A DNA stretch of 29,280 nt from an uncultured Opitutia bacterium (lineage in GTDB: Bacteria > Verrucomicrobiota > Verrucomicrobiae > Opitutales > MB11C04): the NCBI GenBank assembly GCA_913048545.1, contig CAJWWH010000008.1:1-29280 (forward strand), written 5' to 3'. How positions within the stretch are numbered: the stretch's first letter is position 1; the number at the start of each line of letters is the position of its first letter. Made by a program: the position numbers and the translations under genes. The notes under the pieces are model-generated. The model was not told the DNA's origin, did not search any database, and saw nothing but the letters and a program-made list of their open reading frames with translations. Below, piece by piece: positions 1 to 7,805 of this stretch.

Positions 1-537
1 CACATGAATAGTGGGTCAAACAATGTTTCAGATACATCTCAAAATATAAACTCTACAGTTCAAGTAAATACTGTAGCTAAACAAGCGATTGGAACTTACG
101 GTGGTTCAAGTGCGGATTCCGATGTAGTCGGTCATGGATTAGGTGTAAAACCTCACATGATTTGGGTTCGAGCTACTACAAGAGTTGAAAATATAAGAGT
201 ATATGACTATGGAAGTGAGACAGCTAATGGTGGTATGTCAATTACGAATACAAATGCCCAAGTAAATAATTCTACTAATTTGATGACAGCTAAACCAACA
301 TCAACTGCCATGTCATTTGGAACAGACTTATCTGTTGGTGGTAATGGACATACTTATATATTTTATGCTTGGGGTGAAGTAGCTGGATATAGTTACTTTG
401 GAAAGTATCATGGTAATGGGTATCATAATACAGCAGGTACTTTTCCAGAAGGAAAAGACGGACCATTCGTTCATACAGGATTTACACCAGCATTTATTAT
501 GATTAAAAGAAGAGTATATCGACACACTTCTTCTTGA
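1..537 (+). CDS. Fragment of a phage/viral structural-type protein (DUF7483-like repeats), truncated at both ends
   Basis: The reading frame is open to the window's left edge, so the ATG at position 4 need not be the start. The protein is rich in Gly, Thr, Asn and aromatic residues. It holds one complete and one incomplete copy of a pattern I associate with tail or LamG-linked proteins of marine phages: G-Y/S-G-x(n)-HGLGVKPHMIWVR, a YIFYAWGEVAGYSYFGKY step, then DGPFVHTGFTPAFIMIKR. In such proteins the second unit normally continues beyond PAFIMIKR with another 50 or more residues. Here the frame ends eight residues later (RVYRHTSS), so the gene appears cut off. Hand-counted G+C over 1-540 is 197/540 (about 36%), only slightly below the neighbouring SDR gene. 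It may be a prophage remnant or an assembly join. Family recognition is from memory of the motif and moderately sure. Confidence 0.6.
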   Translation, partial: HMNSGSNNVSDTSQNINSTVQVNTVAKQAIGTYGGSSADSDVVGHGLGVKPHMIWVRATTRVENIRVYDYGSETANGGMSITNTNAQVNNSTNLMTAKPTSTAMSFGTDLSVGGNGHTYIFYAWGEVAGYSYFGKYHGNGYHNTAGTFPEGKDGPFVHTGFTPAFIMIKRRVYRHTSS

Positions 538-562
538 TCTAGATTAATTTAAAGACATTTTA

Positions 563-1273
563 ATGAGGATGAATAAAATTTTAATTACCGGCTCCAGTCG
601 CGGAATTGGCTTTGAATTGACCAGACAAATACTCATGAAGGATCATTTTGTTTTTGCAACATGCCGAAACCCAGATTCTGCCCATGAGTTAAAATTGCTC
701 CATAATCAGTATCCGAATCGCCTTACAATCCTCAAGTTGAATGTGGAAGATGAAGATTCAGTCCAATCCTGCTTTAAACAAATGGAACAAGACGGAGAAT
801 CGATTGATACTCTGTTCAATAATGCAGGGATTATAGATTGGAGCAACTTGGAGCAAATAGAAGCAATCGCATTGGAAAAAATCTACAAAGTGAATTTATT
901 AGGTGCCTTACTCGTAACCAGGCACTCAATTCCCGTGCTTCAAGGCTCCGATTCTCCATTAATTGTAAATCTGTCTTCACGATTGGGCTCCATTGAGTTA
1001 CGGGGTGGAACTAAGCTTGGAGGTGCCATCGCTTATCAGTGTTCAAAAGCAGCTTTAAATATGCTGACCAAACAAACCTCCATCGACCTGGAGCCTTACA
1101 ATATTAGGGTAATCTCGCAAAGCCCAGGATGGGTAAAAACAGAAATGGGTGGTAACGAGGCAAAATACGAGACCACGGAAGCCGTTACAATGATGCTGGA
1201 TTCACTGGAAAAACTCCCCCAAGATAAAACTGGTATTTTTATCGGGGAAGATGGAAAAGAAATTCCCTGGTAA
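563..1273 (+). CDS. SDR family NAD(P)-dependent oxidoreductase
   Basis: This is a 236-aa classical short-chain dehydrogenase/reductase. It shows the Rossmann dinucleotide motif TGSSRGIG (residues 9-16), NNAG (86-89), the structural Asn in KVN (111), a Ser in LSSR (138-139) and the catalytic YxxxK as YQCSK (Tyr158, Lys162). The length and the compact C-terminus resemble the CsgA/C-factor-like and sniffer subgroup, but the substrate cannot be read from sequence. Two in-frame ATGs lie six bases apart (563 and 569). Neither has a convincing Shine-Dalgarno sequence, so the first was taken. It starts only 25 bases after the truncated phage-like frame, so its native promoter region may be missing if that junction is artificial. 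It is followed 48 bases later by a peroxiredoxin gene on the same strand. Confidence 0.9.
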   Translation: MRMNKILITGSSRGIGFELTRQILMKDHFVFATCRNPDSAHELKLLHNQYPNRLTILKLNVEDEDSVQSCFKQMEQDGESIDTLFNNAGIIDWSNLEQIEAIALEKIYKVNLLGALLVTRHSIPVLQGSDSPLIVNLSSRLGSIELRGGTKLGGAIAYQCSKAALNMLTKQTSIDLEPYNIRVISQSPGWVKTEMGGNEAKYETTEAVTMMLDSLEKLPQDKTGIFIGEDGKEIPW

Positions 1274-1321
1274 GGTAAAAGAGTTGTTATTCCCACCCCA
1301 ATAACAAACAATATAGGTGAA

Positions 1322-1879
1322 ATGAGTTTTCAATCATTATTATTTATTTTTCCTTTCGTTTTAGTACATTCCCTGTTCGCCCTTCAAGTGAACGAGCAGG
1401 TGCCAATCTTTCAGGCAGTCGATTCAAAAGGTTCAAAATGGAATTCACAAAACTTTCGTGGTCAAAAACACCTGCTTATTTATTTTTACCCCGCTGCCAT
1501 GACTGGCGGATGCACCAAGCAGGCATGTGCTTACCGAGATGATTATAAGAAGTGGAAAAAAAATGGAGTGGAGATCGTTGCGGTCAGCGGAGACATGCCA
1601 AGTAATCTTGCCTTGTTTAAGGAAGCCGAAAACCTTCCTTTTACCCTGCTGTCCGACCCGGAAGGGAAATTGGCCAGGTTATTTGATGTCCCTACAACAA
1701 GCGGTGGAGTGATAGAAAAATTATTTAAAGGCGAGAAATTTAAACTGGAAAGAGGTGTAACCACAAAGCGGTGGACATTCCTGCTATCAAAACATGGTAA
1801 GTTGATTTATAAAAACGATAAAGTGAACGCGTCGAAAGACAGCGAAATTGTTATGAAATTCCTCACAAATAAAAAATAA
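1322..1879 (+). CDS. Peroxiredoxin (AhpC/TSA, PrxQ/BCP type) with N-terminal export-like segment
   Basis: The 185-aa protein reduces peroxides through a reactive cysteine. The peroxidatic site is PAAMTGGCTKQAC, with Thr61, Cys64 and a second cysteine, Cys69, five residues on. That is the Cys-x4-Cys spacing of atypical 2-Cys PrxQ/BCP enzymes. A hydrophobic segment at residues 5-20 (SLLFIFPFVLVHSLFA) precedes the domain and suggests export or membrane attachment. It lacks the usual positive n-region and a good AxA cleavage site, so periplasmic location is an inference. The stop codon overlaps the next ATG by one base (TAATG at 1877-1881), indicating translational coupling with the YhbY-like gene. 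A second, unexported PrxQ paralogue lies one gene downstream. Confidence 0.87.
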   Translation: MSFQSLLFIFPFVLVHSLFALQVNEQVPIFQAVDSKGSKWNSQNFRGQKHLLIYFYPAAMTGGCTKQACAYRDDYKKWKKNGVEIVAVSGDMPSNLALFKEAENLPFTLLSDPEGKLARLFDVPTTSGGVIEKLFKGEKFKLERGVTTKRWTFLLSKHGKLIYKNDKVNASKDSEIVMKFLTNKK

Positions 1880-2148
1880 TGGTTCAGAATAATGGCAAAA
1901 ACGGCCGCGAACGCCGACTTCTTAAGTCCTCCGCAAAAGTAAGGGAGGTCGATGTTAAAATTGGAAAGAACGGGTTAACCCCCAATGTGATTGGTGAAAT
2001 CAAAACCGTGTTGAATCGTGACCGGATGGTGAAAGTATCTTTTCGTGAAGACCGGGCCAAACGAGTCGAACTTGTTCAATCAATTCAGGATGCGGTTGAA
2101 ACAACTCTGATTCAATCGGTCGGAAAGACCGCCACATTTGTTTTATAA
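1879..2148 (+). CDS. YhbY-like RNA-binding protein (CRS1/YhbY domain)
   Basis: The small 89-aa basic protein matches the single-domain CRS1/YhbY fold seen in bacterial ribosome-associated proteins. The diagnostic features are the GxxG loop within GKNGLTPNVIGEI (residues about 33-45), the following strand MVKVSF, and the C-terminal GKTATFVL, which corresponds to the usual VGKTLVLYR-type strand. YhbY homologues bind pre-50S ribosomal particles or group II introns. The bacterial role is assembly-related, although not well defined. The gene is translationally coupled to the upstream peroxiredoxin (1-base overlap), and the downstream bcp begins 3 bases after its stop. The three genes therefore very likely form one transcript. 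Confidence 0.82.
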   Translation: MVQNNGKNGRERRLLKSSAKVREVDVKIGKNGLTPNVIGEIKTVLNRDRMVKVSFREDRAKRVELVQSIQDAVETTLIQSVGKTATFVL

Positions 2149-2151
2149 AAT

Positions 2152-2640
2152 ATGCAAAAAATCGCTCCCCTGCAAAAAAACGACCCAGTACCCGAGTTCA
2201 CAACCTATGATTCCGAGGAAAATAAATTTTCGAATAAAAACCTACTCGGACAGACATATTTGATTTATTTTTATCCCCGGGACAACACTCCCGGTTGCTC
2301 TGCTCAAGCCTGTGGATTCCGGGACCATTATTCTTTTTTTAAAAATAATGAAATTAAAATTCTAGGGGTTTCCGGTGACTCCCCACGATCGCATAAAAAT
2401 TTCATAAAAAAACACCAACTGCCCTTTCCTCTCCTGCTCGATGAAAATCACCAAATTGCCCGGGCATTTGGAGTATGGGGGGAGAAAAAATTTATGGGAC
2501 GAGTTTTTGAAGGAATCCACCGAATATCTTTTCTGATAGATAAATTGGGCAAAGTGAAAAAAACCTACTTAAAAGTGAAGGCAATGCAGCACCCCGAAGA
2601 CTTGGTTAATGAATTAAAAGATGGGATTGTGATTGGGTAA
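2152..2640 (+). CDS. bcp: Thioredoxin-dependent thiol peroxidase (Bcp/PrxQ)
   Basis: A 162-aa cytoplasmic peroxiredoxin with no signal segment. The active site is YPRDNTPGCSAQAC, with Thr46, peroxidatic Cys49 and resolving Cys54 in the BCP arrangement. The rest of the fold is visible as FRDHY after the site, GVSGDSPRSHKNF, and the LPFPLLLDENHQIARAFGVWG strand-helix typical of Bcp. It would reduce hydrogen and organic peroxides using thioredoxin. It begins 3 bases after the YhbY-like stop and is the last gene of this plus-strand group. It converges on tpiA with 31 bases between them, in which I see no hairpin. It is clearly paralogous to the gene at 1322-1879 but lacks the N-terminal hydrophobic segment, so the two probably serve different compartments. 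Confidence 0.92.
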   Translation: MQKIAPLQKNDPVPEFTTYDSEENKFSNKNLLGQTYLIYFYPRDNTPGCSAQACGFRDHYSFFKNNEIKILGVSGDSPRSHKNFIKKHQLPFPLLLDENHQIARAFGVWGEKKFMGRVFEGIHRISFLIDKLGKVKKTYLKVKAMQHPEDLVNELKDGIVIG

Positions 2641-2671
2641 GCTTTTTCCCGCAGATAAAATTAGATAAAAC

Positions 2672-3436
2672 CTAAGCAGATTTAGCCGCTTCAATAATTC
2701 CAATAAACGCACGCGCCGTTAAAGAAGCACCGCCAATTAACCCGCCATCCACATCTTTTTGAGCAAGCAAGCCAGATGCATTATCAGGTTTCATTGAGCC
2801 TCCGTAAAGTATTCGAATAGAGGCTGCGGCGGATTCACCAAACATTTCTGAAAGAACCTGTCGGATGTCCGCATGTACCTCCTGTGCCATTTCATCAGTG
2901 GCGGTTTTACCGGTTCCAATGGCCCACACTGGCTCATAGGCCAAAACTAAGCTTTCAATCGAATGAGTGGGAAAGTTTTGCAGTCCTTCCCTAACCTGAG
3001 TCCGAACCACATCCAGAGTTTGCCCGGCTTCCCTCTCCTCTAAAGTCTCCCCGATACAATAAATAGGTTTTAAATTACTTTCAATCGCAGCAAGGATTTT
3101 TTTGTTCACCATTTCATTGGTCTCCCCGAAATACTGCCTTCTTTCACTATGTCCAAGGATTACAAAAGTGACATAAAGATCGCGAAGCATCTCGGCTGAA
3201 ATCTCTCCGGTGTAGGCACCGGATTGAGCGGCATTCATGTCCTGTGCTCCAAGCAACAAAGCGGACTGCTCGACAGACTCGGATGCCTGGGAAAGAGAAG
3301 TAAATGGAGGGCAGACGCAAACCTGAACTGATGTTTGGCCACCGACCGAAGCCTTAATTTCATTAATTAAATCAACCGACTCGGAAGTGGTCTTGTTCAT
3401 TTTCCAATTACCTGCGATAAGAAATTTTCTGGACAT
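2672..3436 (-). CDS. tpiA: Triose-phosphate isomerase
   Basis: The 254-aa protein is a full-length TIM barrel interconverting dihydroxyacetone phosphate and glyceraldehyde 3-phosphate. Key residues are all present: Asn10-Lys12 in AGNWKMN, the electrophilic His96 in GHSERR, the catalytic base Glu168 in AYEPVWAIGTGKTA (which also starts flexible loop 6), and the phosphate-binding YGGSMKPDNA and GGLIGGASL near the C-terminus. It is the last gene of a minus-strand gap-pgk-tpiA cluster and starts 26 bases after the pgk stop. The strong order conservation fits cotranscription of lower glycolysis. The start ATG encodes the standard MSRKFLIAGNWKMN. Confidence 0.97.
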   Translation of the reverse strand: MSRKFLIAGNWKMNKTTSESVDLINEIKASVGGQTSVQVCVCPPFTSLSQASESVEQSALLLGAQDMNAAQSGAYTGEISAEMLRDLYVTFVILGHSERRQYFGETNEMVNKKILAAIESNLKPIYCIGETLEEREAGQTLDVVRTQVREGLQNFPTHSIESLVLAYEPVWAIGTGKTATDEMAQEVHADIRQVLSEMFGESAAASIRILYGGSMKPDNASGLLAQKDVDGGLIGGASLTARAFIGIIEAAKSA

Positions 3437-3462
3437 AATAGTAGTATTTTAAGTTTAAAAAA

Positions 3463-4662
3463 TTATTCGCGATCCAATACGGAAACCCCGGGCAAGGATT
3501 TCCCTTCCAGGAATTCCAAGGATGCACCTCCACCCGTGCTCATGAAAGTAACCTGATCTGAGAATCCACTCTGGTTTATTGCCTTAACCGAATCTCCGCC
3601 TCCTATGATCGAAATCCCATCACCTTCTGCCACTGCCTTTGCAATCGCGAAAGTGCCCTTGCTCGAATCCGCAATTTCAAAAACTCCCATGGGTCCATTC
3701 CATAAAACAGATTTTGCCTGTGCCACCTCGCGGGCATACATCTCGGTTGTTTTGGGTCCTATATCGACTCCCTCCCAACCGTCTTCGATGTCCCCTTCAA
3801 AGACTTTTGTGTCTCCAAGAGTTTTGGCACCAAAATCCAATGCATTGGTTCCAAGCGTGTCCACGGGCAACAGAAATCGAACTCCTTTTTCTTCCGCTTT
3901 TTCCAATGCCGAGCGGGCTAAATCCACTTTATCTGGTTCGCTGAGACTTTCGCCAACCTTGATCCCCTTTGCCAATGCAAAAGTGTAGGCCATCGCTCCC
4001 CCGATTATGATTACATCTGCCTTATCAAGCAGAGAATCAATTACCATAATTTTATCACTCACCTTCGCTCCCCCCAAAATGACCGCAAATGGACGGTCCG
4101 GGGAGGATGTTTTTTCTCCGAGGAATTCAAGTTCCTTGGCAATCAGATATCCCGAAACCTTTTCAGGCAAAAGTTCAGCAACCCCAAAAGTGGATGCATG
4201 AGCCCGGTGGGCTGTACCAAAAGCGTCATTGACGAACACATCCGCAAGCGAGGCAAGACAGCGGGCAAAATCAGGATTATTCTCCGTTTCACCATTATGA
4301 AATCTAAGATTTTCGAGAAGGGCAATTTGCCCATCCTGCATGTCTTGAAGCGCATTTTCAACATCGGGTCCGACACAGTCGTTCAAAAATAATACCGGCA
4401 GGGAAAGTTTGTCAGAAAGAAGGGAGGCAACGGGAGCAAGACTCATTGATTCAACCCTTTTACCTTTGGGTCTTCCCAAATGACTGGCGAGAATTATCTT
4501 TGCCCCTTGAGCGTGAAGCTTTTCAATTGTTGGAAGTGCCGCGTTAATCCTGGTATCATCCGTGATACTTCCGTCCGCATCAAGTGGAACATTAAAATCA
4601 ACGCGTACAAAAACCCGTTTTCCACTGAGGGCGATATCATCAATGCTTTTGACTTTGCTCAT
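3463..4662 (-). CDS. pgk: Phosphoglycerate kinase
   Basis: A 399-aa enzyme of normal bacterial length that transfers phosphate from 1,3-bisphosphoglycerate to ADP. The N-terminal substrate domain shows [12 protein letters not shown] and the basic-patch segments HLGRPKG and [11 protein letters not shown]. The C-terminal nucleotide domain shows [21 protein letters not shown] and the GGGDS...[15 protein letters not shown] signature of the hinge and ADP site. It lies 65 bases downstream of gap and 26 bases upstream of tpiA on the same strand. No terminator was seen in the gap-pgk space, which contains a short C-run and an A-rich run. Confidence 0.97.
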   Translation of the reverse strand: MSKVKSIDDIALSGKRVFVRVDFNVPLDADGSITDDTRINAALPTIEKLHAQGAKIILASHLGRPKGKRVESMSLAPVASLLSDKLSLPVLFLNDCVGPDVENALQDMQDGQIALLENLRFHNGETENNPDFARCLASLADVFVNDAFGTAHRAHASTFGVAELLPEKVSGYLIAKELEFLGEKTSSPDRPFAVILGGAKVSDKIMVIDSLLDKADVIIIGGAMAYTFALAKGIKVGESLSEPDKVDLARSALEKAEEKGVRFLLPVDTLGTNALDFGAKTLGDTKVFEGDIEDGWEGVDIGPKTTEMYAREVAQAKSVLWNGPMGVFEIADSSKGTFAIAKAVAEGDGISIIGGGDSVKAINQSGFSDQVTFMSTGGGASLEFLEGKSLPGVSVLDRE

Positions 4663-4727
4663 AAGTAACTAATTGGACTGTTGAGGGAACCCCCCCGCAA
4701 AAAAGAAAAGATTTTTGGTCTGAATAT

Positions 4728-5768
<1,041 letters not shown>

Positions 5769-5847
5769 TTAAAGATAGAAACCCTGTGGGATAACAATAA
5801 ATACGAATGAATTTTAATACCAAAAATGGCAAGTATATACGAAATTT

Positions 5848-6765
5848 CTATCCTAATGCACGCTCGATTAGATTTAAGAAATTACGAAAATCCTTAAAGT
5901 TTTCACGGGTTTCCTGCTTGAAGTAATCCAATTGTTCTTCATCGAGTAACAACCGTTCCATAATTTCAGCCGGGATTTTACCGTGCGAACGATGTCCGCT
6001 GAAACCAAAGTGTAAGGAATGAGACAGCCAATTCCCGATGGTGACCACATCAATCAAATTATTTAACTCATTTTCACCCACCGTTCCCCGTTCGACAATG
6101 TCCGGTTCATGATGCCATTGAATGACCGACTCCACATCTCGGTTTAACCCCCATTCCTTGCAAACTATTTGTCCCACCCGGTCATGAGTGGGAGAATTAT
6201 TTTTTTGCTCCGCTTCTAATAAAGAAATTTCCTCGTATAAGGCGTCGCCCACATCCGAACAAAAAGCTTCCGGATGCAGGTGCAACCGAGCGACTTTACC
6301 AATATCGTGAACCAACCCGCAACTGTATGCCCGTTGCCTTTGACATAAACCTGTCAACTCTGCAATCGTGGCAGAACTCACGGCCACTCCCAGGCTGTGC
6401 TTCCACAGTTCGGCCGGATCATAATTTAATTTCTTCGCATCCTTGAACGTAAAAGCCTTGAACACCGAGGATGTAAGGATGACCATGTGAATTTTATCAA
6501 ATCCGAGGGTACCGATGGCTTCTCCAACATCCGTGACCCTTTGCCTTTCACCACGGTAATGAACGCTATTGGCAACCCGTAAAACTTTCATCGACAGCGT
6601 CTGATCCGACTTCATAATCTCAAGGATAGAATGAGTGGGGGAATTGGGATCTTTCAGCATATCGGAAAGAGATTCGAATATAGTGGGCAGAGTGGGTAAA
6701 TTATCCTTTATCCCATCGACAATAGACTCATAGTCTATAACTCCCCCAAAACTTTCCATACCCAT
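5848..6765 (-). CDS. HDOD domain-containing protein (paralogue 2 of a tandem pair)
   Basis: The 305-aa protein is essentially one HDOD domain. Signature segments are NLPTLPTIFESLSDML (from about residue 22), a DQTLSMKVLRVANS helix, AIGTLGFDKI, and the HD core. Unlike many HDOD proteins described as degenerate, a full set of HD-type ligands is visible: His123 (LWKH), His153-Asp154 (LVHDIGK), His194 (SPTHDRVG), His218-His219 (WHHEP) and Asp239. There is no GYP motif, so it is not an HD-GYP phosphodiesterase. HDOD proteins are generally linked to signal transduction and cell-cycle or motility control, and their biochemistry is mostly unknown. It lies 55 bases downstream of a close paralogue and 97 bases upstream of gap. 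No sensor or effector domain is attached. Confidence 0.88.
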   Translation of the reverse strand: MGMESFGGVIDYESIVDGIKDNLPTLPTIFESLSDMLKDPNSPTHSILEIMKSDQTLSMKVLRVANSVHYRGERQRVTDVGEAIGTLGFDKIHMVILTSSVFKAFTFKDAKKLNYDPAELWKHSLGVAVSSATIAELTGLCQRQRAYSCGLVHDIGKVARLHLHPEAFCSDVGDALYEEISLLEAEQKNNSPTHDRVGQIVCKEWGLNRDVESVIQWHHEPDIVERGTVGENELNNLIDVVTIGNWLSHSLHFGFSGHRSHGKIPAEIMERLLLDEEQLDYFKQETRENFKDFRNFLNLIERALG

Positions 6766-6820
6766 AAAATTTATTTACTAAATTCTAATGGCAGAATCAA
6801 CCCTAATTGAACTCTCCAGA

Positions 6821-7735
6821 TTACAATCCGCCACTATCCAATAAATCGCAGAAATCCTCGGTCATTTTCAACTCGTTCTCAATATCCAAACAAATTTGAT
6901 CGAGTTGTTGCGGATTTACATGAAGTCGGCTCAGTAAGGCATCCGATGGAGTATCCGGGGATTCATGTCCGCTAAAACCGAACTTTAGCTTATTGACCGA
7001 CCAGTTTGCCAAAATGACCAGGTCTATGAGTTCATGAGCATCAGTCGAAGTTACTTTTTCACGACGCTCAGGAACGGGTTCATGATGCCAACGAACCACA
7101 CCTTCCACAAATCTGGACAAGCCCCAATTCTTACAAATCAGAAAACCCAAATAATCATGACGTGGGGATTGATTGATTAATTCAGACTTATAAAAGTTGA
7201 TGTTTTTATCCAGTGATGTCTGGGAATCGTTTAAAAAATCCTGAGTCTGATCACTTTCATCAAGTTTAAACCGGGCAACTTTCCCAATGTCATGAACCAG
7301 TCCACAGGTGTAAGCCCGCTCATGCCAATCCTTGCCTAAAAATTTGGCAATACAGCGTGATGCGGAAGCCACCCCCAAACAATGTTTCCATAACCCCTCG
7401 AGAGAAAATTTTTGTTCCGCAGAGGGCCCGGAAAACATCTTAAAAACCGAAGTGGTCAGAACAACATTACGAATTTTTTCAAATCCAAGTGTTCCAATCG
7501 CTTCGCTTGCATCCGTAACCCGGTCCCGACTGCCCCGATAAAAAGAGGTGTTCGCCACCCGCAAAATTTTCATTGTCATCGATTGATCCGCAGTCATTAC
7601 ATCCTCCACCGCAAAAGTGGATGCGTCCGGATTCTGAAGAACATTAGTCAATTCGTTCACAATGGTGGGAAGAGTCGGTAAATTTCTCTGAATTTGCCCG
7701 ACCAGATAATCATAATTTACAGCACCTGTTTCCAT
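6821..7735 (-). CDS. HDOD domain-containing protein (paralogue 1 of a tandem pair)
   Basis: A 304-aa single-domain HDOD protein, collinear with its downstream neighbour from NLPTLPTIVNELTNVLQNP through SGH near the C-terminus. The shared segments include MKILRVANTSFYRGSRDRVTDASEAIGTLGFEKI, LWKHCLGVA, RAYTCGLVHDIGKVARF, SPRHDYLGFLICKNWGL, WHHEP and KFGFSGHES. The same putative metal-ligand pattern (H, HD, H, HH, D) is retained, so both copies look competent rather than one being decayed. It starts 70 bases after the lnt stop on the same strand, and that space is AT-rich and could hold a promoter. The gene duplication is old enough that surface segments (about residues 165-190) differ strongly. 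No known partner can be assigned from context. Confidence 0.88.
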   Translation of the reverse strand: METGAVNYDYLVGQIQRNLPTLPTIVNELTNVLQNPDASTFAVEDVMTADQSMTMKILRVANTSFYRGSRDRVTDASEAIGTLGFEKIRNVVLTTSVFKMFSGPSAEQKFSLEGLWKHCLGVASASRCIAKFLGKDWHERAYTCGLVHDIGKVARFKLDESDQTQDFLNDSQTSLDKNINFYKSELINQSPRHDYLGFLICKNWGLSRFVEGVVRWHHEPVPERREKVTSTDAHELIDLVILANWSVNKLKFGFSGHESPDTPSDALLSRLHVNPQQLDQICLDIENELKMTEDFCDLLDSGGL

Positions 7736-7805
7736 TTAATTTTATGGGTAAAGATTTCCACACCAATATTCTCTTACAAATGAACAAGTGTAATTTTTCT
7801 TCAAA

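Noticed and set aside
507..535. AAGAAG and CTTCTT inverted repeat near the end of the phage-like frame
   Set aside because: Six-base AT-rich arms, a 14-base loop and no T run following. It is too weak for a terminator or attachment site.
3605..4392. Open frames on the plus strand inside pgk
   Set aside because: They are antisense to a well-supported pgk and have no recognisable motif or start signal.
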